From Paramecium tetraurelia (Eukaryota; Ciliophora; Oligohymenophorea; Peniculida; Parameciidae), in the NCBI RefSeq assembly GCF_000165425.1, contig NW_001799111.1, positions 71,779 to 135,778 of the forward strand: DNA of 64,000 bases. The letters are read 5' to 3'. Positions 1 through 10,748 of the stretch are shown one piece after another. A program made the position numbers and the translations under genes. How positions within the stretch are numbered: the first letter of the stretch is position 1; the number at the start of each line of letters is the position of its first letter. Below the pieces are notes generated by a model, which saw only the letters and a program-made list of their open reading frames with translations, had not been told where the DNA came from and searched no databases.

Positions 1-899
1 TTTAAATTCTAACTGAACTTATTCATTTTCAAAAATTAATAATCGAAATTATCACTTATTTTATGTATTTCCTTTATTCTTAACCATCCTGATAATCCAA
101 ATGAATCACAATTTCCATTTTCAGACGTAAAATATCGTTAATCAAGCCAAATAAGGATTTCATTTTCGATCTTATCATTTATATTTGATTCACAGTTACA
201 AATATAAAGTTCTCCAAAAGTATCAACTGCTATTGCTAATCCATTCCTGTCAAAACTCATAATTTAAGACAATAAGAAAACATAATACAATTTTCCTGGA
301 AAGAATGATAATTGCTTGCTACCTTGCATACTCTAAAGAATCTCATCATTTGAAAGTATCAATCCACCTCCAAAAGTCATTAGTTAATTTAAACTCCTGA
401 AAGGGCAAATAATTTATAAGATTTTTGTAAAGATTGTATCTGGGTGAAGTATAAATAGCAATTCACACCTTTTTTCTAATGGCCATTAGACAATCGAAAT
501 GAAATACCATCTATTTTCATATTCCCATTAATCTAATTTTATATCATAGCTGTGAAATATTCCATCATAATCAAAAAACTAAATGACTTTTGTTATTTTC
601 TTCTCATCAAAATCAAGACAGTCAAAGTAAATTAAATCTATCTTCACAGTTGAAGAATCAACTGAATTGTGTAAATGATAACAATTACTATCAAAAATAC
701 CTATTTTACCAATTTAACTTATCTGTCTTAAAGGCAAGTATTTACTCCACAACCCATATGAAAAATATTAATTGCTGGCCAAGTCCTCTAATTTAAAGGA
801 TAACTCTTAGGTTTGTATTTAATAATCTTAACTTAAGTCCATTATAAAGTCACAAGAAAAACAAAAGATTAATATCAAGTAAGGTATCAGATGAGTCAT
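1..899 (-). CDS. Secreted/surface protein, N-terminal part, runs off the left edge
   Basis: About 300 codons are open in the TGA-only code from an ATG at 897-899, with no intron needed. The protein begins with a clear signal peptide (MTHLIPYLILIFCFSC). Near residue 45 it carries YGLWSKYLPL, which matches YGVWIKYQPF and FGLWVKYQPF near the N-termini of the two giant surface proteins at 28.4-47.4 kb. The following aromatic-rich, beta-rich stretch suggests a concanavalin/LamG-like module; that is inference. The 3' end lies outside the window, so the cysteine-rich and membrane parts expected for this family cannot be checked. Probably a third member of the same family. Confidence 0.7.
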
Positions 900-1264
900 T
901 TATTAATGATTAATTTTATTTATGAAAAGCTCGTTTAATTAATTAGATTCAAAACTAAAAATAAATTTGTAATCTCTCTTTTGAAGTTTGATTTCAATAT
1001 TAAATTTTGAATATACTATGACAATAAATGACCCCTTTATTATATTTCAACATCATTTTCTAAAATTCAGAAATTTAGTACCAAATTACTGCCAACAATT
1101 ATTCTGTATCAAGATTATTTGAAAGAAGAGAGAAAAAATAGAGTAAATAAAAAAGTTTCATTGTAATTAATGATTTTTAATTATTAGTATTTATATATGT
1201 ATATATATATATGGAAACTAAGTTTAACTACGTGATATAAAAGAGAGAGCATATAGTAAATATC

Positions 1265-1384
1265 GTTGTCGGCCATACTAAGCCTAAAGCACCGGATCCC
1301 ATTCGAACTCCGAAGTTAAGCGGCTTAAGGCGAGGTTAGTACTAAGGTGGGGGACCGCTTGGGAAGTCCTCGTGTTGACAACCC
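1265..1384 (+). rRNA. 5S ribosomal RNA
   Basis: A 120-nt stretch with high GC for this window carries the conserved eukaryotic 5S blocks: GGATCCCATTCGAACTCCGA, the GAAGTTAAGC loop (internal control region) and GGTGGGGGACCGCTTGGGAA. The ends GTTGTCGGCC and GTGTTGACAACC pair to form helix I. It is a single copy between two protein genes, not a tandem array. It should be transcribed by RNA polymerase III from its internal promoter. Confidence 0.97.
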
Positions 1385-1385
1385 C

Positions 1386-1390
1386 TTTTT
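1386..1390 (+). terminator. RNA polymerase III terminator of the 5S gene
   Basis: A run of five T directly follows the 3' end of the 5S rRNA helix I strand, the usual Pol III stop signal, with more T-rich sequence behind it. Confidence 0.8.
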
Positions 1391-1487
1391 ATATTTTTAA
1401 TTAAATAAATTTTATTTAATTAAAATGCATAAACAACGATTAATTATTTTTTGTGTTCTTAAGATCATTATATATTAAAATTTGAGG

Positions 1488-3138
1488 ATGTTTCAACTTA
1501 ATCAAAGTCATATTAAGTACCACAATCAATTTGGTGCCACTTCTGCAGTGTATTTCTCATCGCAACAAACTCAGAGAGACAAAGTATAAAATTGCGAAAC
1601 ATCATCTAGCCTTCATAGACAAGAGACGGGTCTGAAATCAAATAGTTGATTTAATATCCAGCTTCTCAAATAGTTTATGGTCCATCAATGAAATTCAATT
1701 CGCCAGTGCATAGCAACATAGCCTTTCGCAAAACATCAAAAGAGTTAAATATTACAATAGAGGATTCTACGATGTGCCAATAATTACGCTAACCATCTCC
1801 AACTGTCAAAAAACAAAGAGAACAGATGGAAAAGGATTGGAATAAATTGATTGACAAATCTAAGAGTCTCTAAGATAATTTAGTATTGCTAAAAAATAAT
1901 ATCAGTATGAATCTTAACAAAAAGTAATCAGATCAACGTTAAACCAAAGAATCAACATCTACAGCTGCTGGTTTATCATCAAGGATGAAATTGCAGAAAG
2001 TAAATGTCTCCTGTAAATTAAACTCTCCATTTAAGGTTCAACCGAAAATAGCAGCATGTAAGAGTTTAAGTCACAATGCATTTGGCAATCTTAAATTTAC
2101 TGCAAGTGCTGGTAAAAACCCAACTGTGTTAAACACTACAAGTGCTATTAATTATGTCAATAAGAACAACAATTACGTTAAGAAGTTATTGGATGAGCAT
2201 CAAACTCAAAAAGTGATTACCTAAAATCTAATGCCAAAATAAACTAATCCCCTTTATATTTAAATAGAAAATAAGTTGAAATTAAAAATAGGGGCATTCT
2301 TGGGAAGGGGTAAATTTAGTGATGTTCATATGGCTATTGACAATAGGACTGGACTTGTTTTTGCATTAAAAATTATCAAAAAGTAAACTGTTATTGAGCA
2401 TTAAATGCAAGAATAATTAGCAAGAGAAATAGTGATATAATCCAAATTATCCCATCCAAACATAGTCAAAATGTTTGGGCATTGTTACGATCAATAATAT
2501 ATATACATGATGTTAGAGTTCTGCAATAATGGAGAGTTATTTCAGCATCAATATAAGTAGCCTAATAAAAGACTCAGTGAAAAGGAGGCTAGCAATTTAA
2601 TAATGCAAATTCTCTCTGCCATTCAATATATGCATAAGTAAGGATTTATGCATAGGGATTTAAAAACGGAAAACATTTTATTATCTCTTGTAAGAATTTA
2701 CAATAACCTAGAATTACATTAAATTATGCGATTTTGGTTGTGTTAGAGAAATACCTAAATTCGAAGACAGAAGGAATACCTTTTGTGGCACTGTAGACTA
2801 TATTGCACCAGAAGTAATCAAGGATGAAGGTTATGATGAAAGATGCGATGCTTGGCAAATTGCTATTTTGGCTTATGAGCTTGTGGCTGGAAATACTCCA
2901 TTTTCAGAATTTCCAAGAGATGATGAAGCCATTATGGAAAACATTTTAAAGGTATATTGTTTTTTTATTAATTTAGAATAAATTTGATCTTCCTAATTTC
3001 TTCTCATCTGCTTTGAAGGATTTTGTTAAGAGAGGGTTACAACAAAGTCCAGATTAGAGAATATCTATTGATTAAATGCTGTTACATAAGTGGATTATTG
3101 ATAATAACAAGGCTACAGATAGAGAATATGCATTTTGA
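1488..3138 (+). CDS. Aurora-like Ser/Thr protein kinase
   Basis: 525 aa after removal of three introns (26, 22 and 25 nt, near 1595, 2690 and 2950). The first 250 residues are a low-complexity, Ser/Asn/Gln-rich tail. The kinase domain fills the C-terminal half: glycine loop GRGKFSDVH, catalytic lysine in FALKIIKK, HRDLKTENILL, DFG in LCDFGCV, and activation-segment end FCGTVDYIAPEV. The F-C/W-GT-x-x-Y-x-x-PE pattern and overall spacing are closest to Aurora kinases, which act in mitosis and at cilia. Helix F reads CDAWQIAILAYEL instead of the usual D-x-W-S-x-G, so it is a divergent member. All catalytic residues are present, so an active kinase is likely. It could also be placed near the Polo or CAMK groups. 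Confidence 0.88.
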
Positions 3139-3331
3139 TCGTTGTGATCTTCTATTTTGTAATCTCATTTGTATATATATTACAAATAATTAAATTTTTC
3201 ATTTTCTTTAAACTTTAGAAATCCTCCTTTAAATTCTAATTTGAATCAAGTTATTACAAATAATTGTATAGAAACCATAGAAAAAATTTAGTAAAGTAAT
3301 TTGTTATATAAAGTCAAATCATTATCAATCC

Positions 3332-3574
3332 TCAGCTAATTTCACAACATTGAGATGGTTTTTTTCTAAAATCATTCAAATTGTGATGTTTCCAACAGTC
3401 TACAAGAATAGTCTTATGAACTGTTGTGCCAACAACCACATCATCGATAAATGTAACTGAATGCAACTTAAATCCTCTCAAAATTGGATGACCTTATCTA
3501 TCAATCCGAAATCTCTAACTTAACCTTTTTGAGCTTAATCTTGTCTATGACATACTAGGAATGTCCATTTACAT
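3332..3574 (-). CDS. Small conserved-looking protein, unknown
   Basis: An intronless 80-codon frame ending in TGA, with three internal TAG/TAA Gln codons. It is basic and Ser-rich at the N-terminus and then carries a compact, non-repetitive segment (RQGHPILRGFKLHSVTFIDD, then DCWKHHNLNDF). That composition looks like a folded small domain rather than chance sequence. It lies tail to tail with the kinase and is followed on the same strand by the coiled-coil gene. I do not recognise the family. A second ATG two codons in (3566-3568) could be the real start. Confidence 0.55.
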
Positions 3575-3679
3575 TATTTTATATTTTAATATATATAAAT
3601 TAATAAACAGGAACAACAAAACATAAATGCATATAATTACAATATGAATTTTGATGTAAATGGTATTCAAAAGTAGAGT

Positions 3680-5640
3680 TCATTCAAATTATTCTAATTC
3701 TTTCTGATGCTTATTGTCTAATTGTGCAAGCCTATCTTGAGTTAAAGCTCTTTCAAACTCTAATATTCTTTCCAGTCTCATTCTTTCAATCGGATCATCA
3801 ACCTATCTCAATAATTTCTGCCTGTCTAACTCTTTATTTTCCTCCTCTTACAATAGCTTTGATTAATTTAACATTTACATTAAGTAATTCTTGGTTTTAC
3901 TTTATTTTCAGTTCTTATATTTGATTCTCCTTAGTCTAAATATCAATGGCAACAGGCTTAATCTTTTGTTATTGTTATTTTTCCTAGAATCCTTTATTTT
4001 TTTAGGGGGCACTCTCAGGTCTCCTTTTCGGTTTTATCATTACTGGTTTAGGGTCTTATTATTGATGTTCTTTTAATAATTCTGCTATATCTTTTTAAAG
4101 TTATTCTTTTTCTATGATTTGGGCTTTCTTATACTCTTACTTCTTTTTCTCTGAAGCCATTTTCTCCTTAATTATTTAATCTCTTCTCTTAGATTTCTCT
4201 TCAAGTTCCTTCTACAATTTCTCCCTCTCATAATCTCTTATCCTGGTCATTCTTTCCTATGTTTCTTCTTATTCTTATTTTTTCAGCACATCCTTAAGGT
4301 GTTTCTCCTTAATCATATCATCTCGCTCCTTCAACACTTTGAGTGCTTATAATTCCTTTGCTTCTCTTTCCATATTGATCTTTTCACATTTTTTGTATAA
4401 TTCCTAATCATTTTTTAATAATAACTAAAAATATTCTAAATGTCTTTACTTATTATCTATAATGCTCTCTCTCCTATTAAAGTTATCTTTTTTGATGCAA
4501 TGTTAATTCTCTATCCATTTCATTAATTTTAAATCTATCCTCGATTTCCTTAAATTTGAAAATCAAATCATCTCTTCTCTTTTCTTATTACACTAAATTC
4601 TTTTGTTGAATCTGCTATCGTTTCTACCTTTATAAATCTCTTTTCATATCTTATTCCTTATTCATCATCTCAATTTCTTACTACTTGGCAATCAACTTCT
4701 ATTCAGCATTAAATTGTTTTTATTAAAAATTCAAATACACTTAATTTTATTGATGCTAAGCCCTTCTTTTATTCTCCTCCCTTCTATAATTTGCTTCATT
4801 TTATTTTTCCTAAATCAACTATTATCTAAGTTCTTTTTCTTCTTCCAATAATATCTTGCGCTTTTCTTCTCTTTATTCCATTTTTAACAGTTTTTCTTCA
4901 TATAATTATTCTAACATTTATTACCGATATCTCTCTTTCTCCTCTCTTTCATCCTGTGCTTTTTTTAATTATTTTTCTCTTTTTTTCTTTTACTTTTAAA
5001 GTTCCTTTTCCTATTCTATTCTCTATTACGGTGTAATCTTATGAGTGTTTTCGTATTTTAATCTGTCTTACTCTGCATATAGCTTTTATTTTCTTAAATG
5101 GTCTTGATATTCCATTTATTATTTTCTAAATTCTTCTTCTACTTTTTTCTCCTTCTTTCTTTATTCTAATTCTTGTCGTTACTCATTTTATTTCTATCTC
5201 ATTTCCATTTCCTTTTACCTTAATTGATTCTAGATTTCTTGTGTTTTTATTTCTTCATCTACCGCCTTTTGCATTTATTTTTGTCTTCTTTTTTAAATCA
5301 TCTCCATTCTCTTTCTCTCTTTTTCAAAATCAACCCTCTCAAGCTTTTTCTATGCATTATCATTCTTCCATTGCTAAATAATGTTCTCTCTCTCTCCCAC
5401 CAATAATTAAACTCTTGCTTATCTCTTATCTTCTTCGTGTTAAAGCAGGGTTTTCCAAGCCTCTTCATCTAGGTTTAAATTCCTGTTTTCTCTCTTCAAA
5501 TCGTATATACTCTTCATTATCAATTATTCAGGTCGAATTCCCTATCTTCTACAAGCTTCCAATGATCTTGGGGAATTGATTATAGGATCTCTGACTGAGG
5601 TTTAATCAAAATTTAAAAGAGAAACGGGTGTAATTCGCAT
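3680..5640 (-). CDS. Long charged coiled-coil protein, possible ciliary/cytoskeletal
   Basis: 635 aa after two introns (25 nt near 4430; 28 nt near 3800, which starts GTT). From about residue 60 to 560 the protein is almost wholly Glu/Lys/Arg/Gln in uninterrupted heptads (blocks such as EEKERYRQQMLEQLYEEK), like trichohyalin/plectin-type or TPH-domain ciliary proteins. A basic Pro-rich stretch (MIKPKRRPESAP) precedes a short non-coiled C-terminus ending RLAQLDNKHQKELEQFE. Such rods commonly build ciliary rootlets, doublet inner structures or cortex in ciliates. The family assignment is inference; what can be seen is the extended coiled coil. The 3' join is the least certain part of the model. 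Confidence 0.8.
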
Positions 5641-5965
5641 AAGTTAAAAATTATTTATTAAAACATTTAATTATTAACAAATTACTATTAGTGTCTATTC
5701 TATTGGGATGATCTAAACTTTGCCAGAGAATTATTTTCATACTTCAACAAAAGTAATCAATTATTAAATCTTAAATCATTAAATGTTATATTCTGGCAAA
5801 TTGCACTTATTTAACATGAAGACTGGGAGGTAAAACAATGTTTAGCTTATTCTTTTATAACATAACATATATATATATTTAAAATATATTATTATTTTCT
5901 CTAATTAGATTTGTTCAATAAATATATGATGAAGCACAATCTCAAATTTGATTTTTAAAAAATTA

Positions 5966-6535
5966 ATGAGAAAAAAATAAACACGCCCGTTATTTGTACC
6001 AAAACCAGAAAATGGGGATTTTCCTTTTGATATCAAAAACGCAAACACACAAGAAATAAAAGCCATAGACTTCAAAAGAATGTACAAAACTATGCAAATG
6101 TTTTTAGAAAAATTAATACCAGATCAGGTATAATAGATTGTTATCAAAAAGTCTCTCAATTAAAGAGTACAAACAAACATTGATGCCATTTTCAGAGTGT
6201 TCATTGAAAAAGACCTAAATCCTCCTCCTCCTCAAAAACTTGTTGGAAGAAGAAGTTCTCCTTATACATACTAGAAGCAAGAGTTTTGGGAATTGGTAGA
6301 ACACCTAAATTCTATGGGGTTTTCTTACCGCCAATTATCATAGAGATTATAAGTGCATTATGTTTAAATTTCAACTCATCATCGAGGCACTGTTGATTAC
6401 GATGACGAAGATTCTGAATATGAGTCGGAATCGGTAAAGAAGGTAAGCAAAGAAGAGGATCATTCATAATAAGTTATACAAAAATAATAACAACATGATG
6501 TTTTTTATTCTGATGATGAAAAAGGACAGAAATGA
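5966..6535 (+). CDS. Small protein with acidic tail, unknown family (copy A)
   Basis: An intronless frame of 189 aa. The N-terminal domain (MRKKQTRPLFVPKPENGDFP onward) has RPL...DFPFDIK and IDFKRMYK...LEKLI blocks, then TNIDAIFRVFIEKDLN, a helical LVEHLNSMGFSYRQLSQRLQ segment, and an acidic tail (DYDDEDSEYESES). All of these recur in order in the gene at 25565-26124, so the frame is real and belongs to a family. The ATG at 5966 was chosen because the paralogue starts at the equivalent residue; an ATG pair at 5926 is out of frame. Function unknown; no transmembrane segment or signal peptide is seen. Confidence 0.82.
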
Positions 6536-6697
6536 AAATCATAGATAATATCAATTCTTTCCCTTTATATTCAAAAGCTGTATTCTTTTTACATTCCTAT
6601 TTTCTATAACTATTACTTGGAAAATCTAATTTAGAGAGTAATAAAATAAAATATGAATTGTAAAATTATGGAATAATTAAATTCACAACATGGCCTG

Positions 6698-8356
6698 TCA
6701 CTTCTTCAACATTTTCCCTTTTATTTCTTCTCTTAATTGATTCATTAAATGATCTTCTTCTTAATCTTCTTATTCTTCATCTTTACTGGGCAATTCATTA
6801 AAGATTTCATCTTCATCTCGTAAAATAGAATAATCCTAAGAATTATTTGAATGGAGATGAGAGTTTTATTTTTTTGGTTTGATCCTGAAGTTCCTTTTTA
6901 AAAATTCCTAGTCATTCAACTCTAAAACAGAACTCTTCATAGATTTATTCAACAATTCTTATTGTTACTATAAAATAAGAATATGCAATTACCAATTAAG
7001 ACAGGTTAAGCAATTTTTCTCTAATGGCATCAATTATCCCTTAAAATCCTTTATCTTTAGATTATGACAATTTCTTCAGGTTTTTTGTAATCCAATTCTT
7101 CAATTTATTTTATAGTAAACCGGATATTGTTGCTTTCTCTTCTACTTCTATAACCATTTTATCTTAATCTGTTTGTTCATTTCTTTATTTATTATTTTCT
7201 ACCAAGAATTCCTTATCCATATCACTGTAATCTTATTTCAACTGATTAAAATGGTTTCTTAATTCTAGGTTTTCTTGCTTTAAGTTATTAATTTTCTTCT
7301 CATAATCCGAAATTGATATGAGTAAATGGGCATAAGTTTGCTCTCTACCAATAAACTTCTAAACTATTTCATTAGCATCTGAAATGCCTGTAGATGCTTT
7401 GATTTTTTAATAGGCAATTTCTAAATTTTGATATTGATTTATGCCCATTTGCATTTTGTTTTTTAAGAAAGAATTTAAGAATTTGTGAACTAATAATAGT
7501 TTTCTCCATTTTTTCAATGCCCCATCTCTAATGTCATTTGCAGCTACTTCTGCAATCTCTTATTGCCTTTTAATTCTGTCATCTCTTTTTTATTCAACAT
7601 CCTATTTCTATTTTAACTCATTTTTGAATCTATTAATATTAGTTTCCCTATTTTTATTTTATTGTTTGATTCCATCAGCCACCTCTTTCAAAGCCAACAT
7701 TGTTTTTTAATGCAAAACTTGAATTTACTAAGCCCTTATAATTATTAAGATATATTTTACTTTAAACTTGTTGATTAGCAGGTGGACAATGCCTATTTAA
7801 GGTGTCTTTCATATTGGTTTGCTCTTAGTTAATAAGTAACTTAATCTTTTTTCATTCTTGTTAACATGTGTTCGAAAATCTTTTTATCATAATTGCTTTG
7901 GCTTAATAATTTTTATTATTCTTATAATTTTTATGAGTATTCATTTTCCTGTTTTGTTAGATCCTTTTATTTCAGATTATATTATTCGATTTAATAGCTC
8001 ATTTGATCAATGTCCTTCCTCATCTTGTCAATATCCTTGTCTTTGGTGTTCCCAGACATTTTCATATTATCACAACTTTTCTTGAGTTCCGTCAAATTGG
8101 CATGAACTTCTTGAGCTTCATCGATTTTCTATGAAAATATATGTAGATGTATGTATACTTTTTGGTCTTCCAATTGTTTGGGGTAGTAATCATTATCTTA
8201 TCCCAGAACAGAAGACATACTATTATATTTGATCATTTTGTCAACAGATTTCTTGACGGCTAAACTACGATATTGATCGAGATTGCTTCTTTTAGATCTG
8301 GTACGAGATTTATGTGAATAGAGTCTAATCTTATTAATAATTGGGAGTAATTACAT
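6698..8356 (-). CDS. Coiled-coil protein of the outer dynein arm docking complex family (ODAD1/CCDC63/CCDC151-like)
   Basis: 525 aa after introns of 30, 26 and 25 nt. The protein is coiled coil through most of its length. Its middle holds a KASTGISDANEIVQKFIGRE block followed by a heptad stretch; a similar A-T-G-[VI]-[ST]-D...[VI]-x-x-K-F motif is typical of docking-complex proteins such as CCDC114/ODAD1 and CCDC151/ODAD3. An acidic tail (DEEQEDQEEDH) ends the protein. In other organisms these proteins sit on axonemal doublets and anchor outer dynein arms, which fits a ciliated cell. Which paralogue it is cannot be decided by eye. Confidence 0.72.
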
Positions 8357-8562
8357 CTGGAAGTTCCACTACGGACATTATTGATAATAATAAATAAAAT
8401 ATATTGTATTGTGTTATTTAAAAAGTTGTATAATTAATGGATGATAATTTATATATGTTGTAGAATAGTTAGGCAATTTGAGTAACATTCTCTTAAAATC
8501 GAATCAATAAATTCATGTATTGAAAGTATTGTTTTATAATTATATAGAATTATTTAATTACA

Positions 8563-9353
8563 TCAATCATGAAGTATAGGGTTGTCTTACAAATAGTTCA
8601 CATTTAGAACCTGCTCTTAGTAGATTTGAATGTGTTGTACAAATTAAGCAAGTTCTGAATCTATTTCAAAAGTCTTTAAGTAATTCAACATTTCATGTTA
8701 TATCTTTTTTATTATCAATATTGTACAGAATCCTCGATATGGTGATTACATCCATTGTACTCCTCCAATCCTCTATTTTCTCTAGGAATTAGTTTGTGTT
8801 CTTCAACGTCATCAATAATGGAAACCATTTCGATTTTTATCTAGAGTCACTACATTCAGTACCTTTCCATCGTAGGCCACGCATTCGTAACAGGATACGA
8901 TTCCATTCCCTTTGGTCAGATAAACACTGAAGGGGGCTTGAATTTGTGGAATACTTTTAAATGAGGTGAGGGGAGTTTGGGAGGTCTATTGAATTTGGAT
9001 TATTTGGCTATCTATAATTTCTTATTCTTTAGATTGGCCATTGTTATAGAAATCGATACAAATTAAAATTTAAACATTTTCTACGTTCTTACTTAATTCT
9101 ATTCTTTATTGATCTAGGAAATCTTGGATCTTGGAAACCATTGATTTTGGTTTAGTCTGAATTTTGTTGGTTGTTGTTCATTGGAATAACTTCAAACAAT
9201 ATTTCATTTTCTATCACTTAAAATAGCTGATCTTTATATTCACATCAACACTATACTTTTTTCAATTGGTTATTGTGGAATACTGATTTGAGATCCTGGA
9301 AAATTGACGGAGAATAAAGTTCTTGCTATTCTCAGAGGCATTTTTGTAATCAT
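8563..9353 (-). CDS. p32/MAM33-family mitochondrial matrix protein (C1QBP-like)
   Basis: 231 aa after four introns (25, 25, 22 and 23 nt), each needed to keep one frame. The N-terminus is a mitochondrial-targeting-like basic, Arg/Ser-rich segment (MPLRIARTLFSVNFPG). An early helix (QVIENEILFEVI) resembles the first p32 helix. The central beta sheet has the family pattern of alternating strands (ILICIDFYNN; FSVYLTKGNGIVSCYECVAY). The end follows the family: an acidic GLEEYNGC turn, then a helical LNYLKTFEIDSELAQFVQ segment and a short tail, like the C-terminal helix of MAM33. p32 proteins form acidic trimers in the mitochondrial matrix and support mitochondrial translation. The start could be 9341 instead of 9353. 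Confidence 0.68.
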
Positions 9354-9404
9354 TGAGGTTTTTGTGTATTTAATGAAAAATTATAATTAAAATTAAGATT
9401 AAAA

Positions 9405-10135
9405 ATGGGGGCAACTGTTTGTAAATAAAGGCAAGATAATTATGGTCAAGAGGTCATTTAGGATCAGAACGATGTTTAAATCAACAATATCACTTTTGCC
9501 AAAGAACAATCCTCCAAATTAGATCGTTCGAGTCTTAAACACCCCAGCTTAAAGAAGAAAACTATCACTCAGATTCTAGGGAAGCTTCCAGATGACCCTA
9601 TAAGTATGATCAGTCCCCTTCATTATAACTAGATCTAAGCAACAATTAATCGAGTATTTTCTAGGAAGAAAAATAGGAACCTACTACTCCTGCACTTCCA
9701 ACCTAGTAAAATAATGCTTTTAAACCTAGCGATGTCGTCAATTAGAATGGAGAAACACAACATTTCCAGAATATTTAGTTGATTATGAAAGAGGTTGTAC
9801 AATCAGTAAAGATGAACTCAACATAGAAACTAGTCTCCTCTCAACAAGAAGAAGTGCTTTAATGTATACATAAATTCCTAAATTTAGATTAGAGTTCAAA
9901 GAATAAACTTCACAATATTCGAAATCCTGTAAAGTTGACAAAAGATAAAAATTACTAAACATGATTTTAGTTGAAGATAATGTAATTGCTATTCTCCTAA
10001 TCAAAGTTCGATGATTATATTTACTACGATTGGAAGAATTCAAACTTGCAATTAATTAGTGTTAATGATTAAAATTTATTGAAGAAATTAAGTTCAGCCA
10101 AACCTATGTCTAAATAAGTCAAAAAAAATGCTTGA
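9405..10135 (+). CDS. Hypothetical protein, possible N-myristoylated membrane anchor
   Basis: About 221 aa in the favoured model. It starts MGATVCKQ: Gly at position 2 and a nearby Cys fit dual myristoylation/palmitoylation, a common ciliary-membrane signal. A 23-nt intron near 9655 is required. A second join near 9929-9970 needs a 42-nt intron to remove an in-frame TGA, longer than any other intron seen here. Past the join the frame stays good (DDYIYYDWKNSNLQL) and ends in a Lys-rich tail. The middle contains a helical EEVLQCIHKFLNL segment. No domain recognised. The start lies only 51 bp from the start of the p32-like gene, so the two may share a divergent promoter. Confidence 0.6.
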
Positions 10136-10748
10136 TCCTCATGGAATCCATTATAATATTAACTGAATCATAAAATAAAAATTTCAATTAAATCTTATAG
10201 TAATTTAAATCTGTCAAAACATTCCCTAATTATTTACATCAACTTAGCAATTCTTATCCATAATAATATAAGGTACTATTGTAGAAAAAGCACTCATATT
10301 TTCCTATTCATCAAATTGACATCCAATTAGAAATCTTAATATTGTTTACTCCTATAAATAACCTCAATAAAAGAGATGAAGAATTATATTATTAATTCAA
10401 GCATTGATAGAATTTCTTATTGATCCATCATCATAAAATATTAGAATATCCAAATCATTCTGAGTAATTTCGTTGTATCTCATTTATTTATTTTCCCTCA
10501 AAATTTTCATGTGAAATTATTTATATTATTCGTATTTAAATATTGCCACTCAATGTTGATCCAAAATATAGAACTGGTATCTGTTATAATATATTGTACA
10601 TTATCAATTTAAAAGATTATGTTACTATTTTTTAAAGTTAATTAGAAAAAGCGATTTATAGATAAATGACTCTGAAAAGGAGTAAAATAAACATTTAATT
10701 ATAATTATCTTATATTTAAGGATCACTTAGTTTAATATAATTATTCAG
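10136..10748. other. Intergenic region with one doubtful small frame
   Basis: About 610 bp of AT-rich sequence between two plus-strand genes. The only coding hint is the minus-strand frame described separately at 10214-10458. No RNA gene, repeat or clear promoter element was seen. Confidence 0.4.
10214..10458 (-). CDS. Doubtful small membrane-like protein
   Basis: The minus strand can be read as 75 codons if a 17-nt GT...TAG intron is removed. The first part is hydrophobic (MLELIIQFFISFIEVIY) and the second looks like soluble protein (AFSTIVPYIIMDKNCQVDV). Seventeen nt is shorter than every other intron here, so the join is weak. It could be a small gene, a fragment of one, or chance. Confidence 0.25.

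Noticed and set aside
5926-5965. Two in-line ATG codons before the acidic-tailed gene copy A
   Set aside because: They are out of frame with the conserved protein; the paralogue starts at the residue matching 5966.
7728-7760. A 33-nt intron (multiple of three) in the docking-complex-like gene
   Set aside because: Codon phase showed that the true intron is 26 nt; the 33-nt version puts the frame off.
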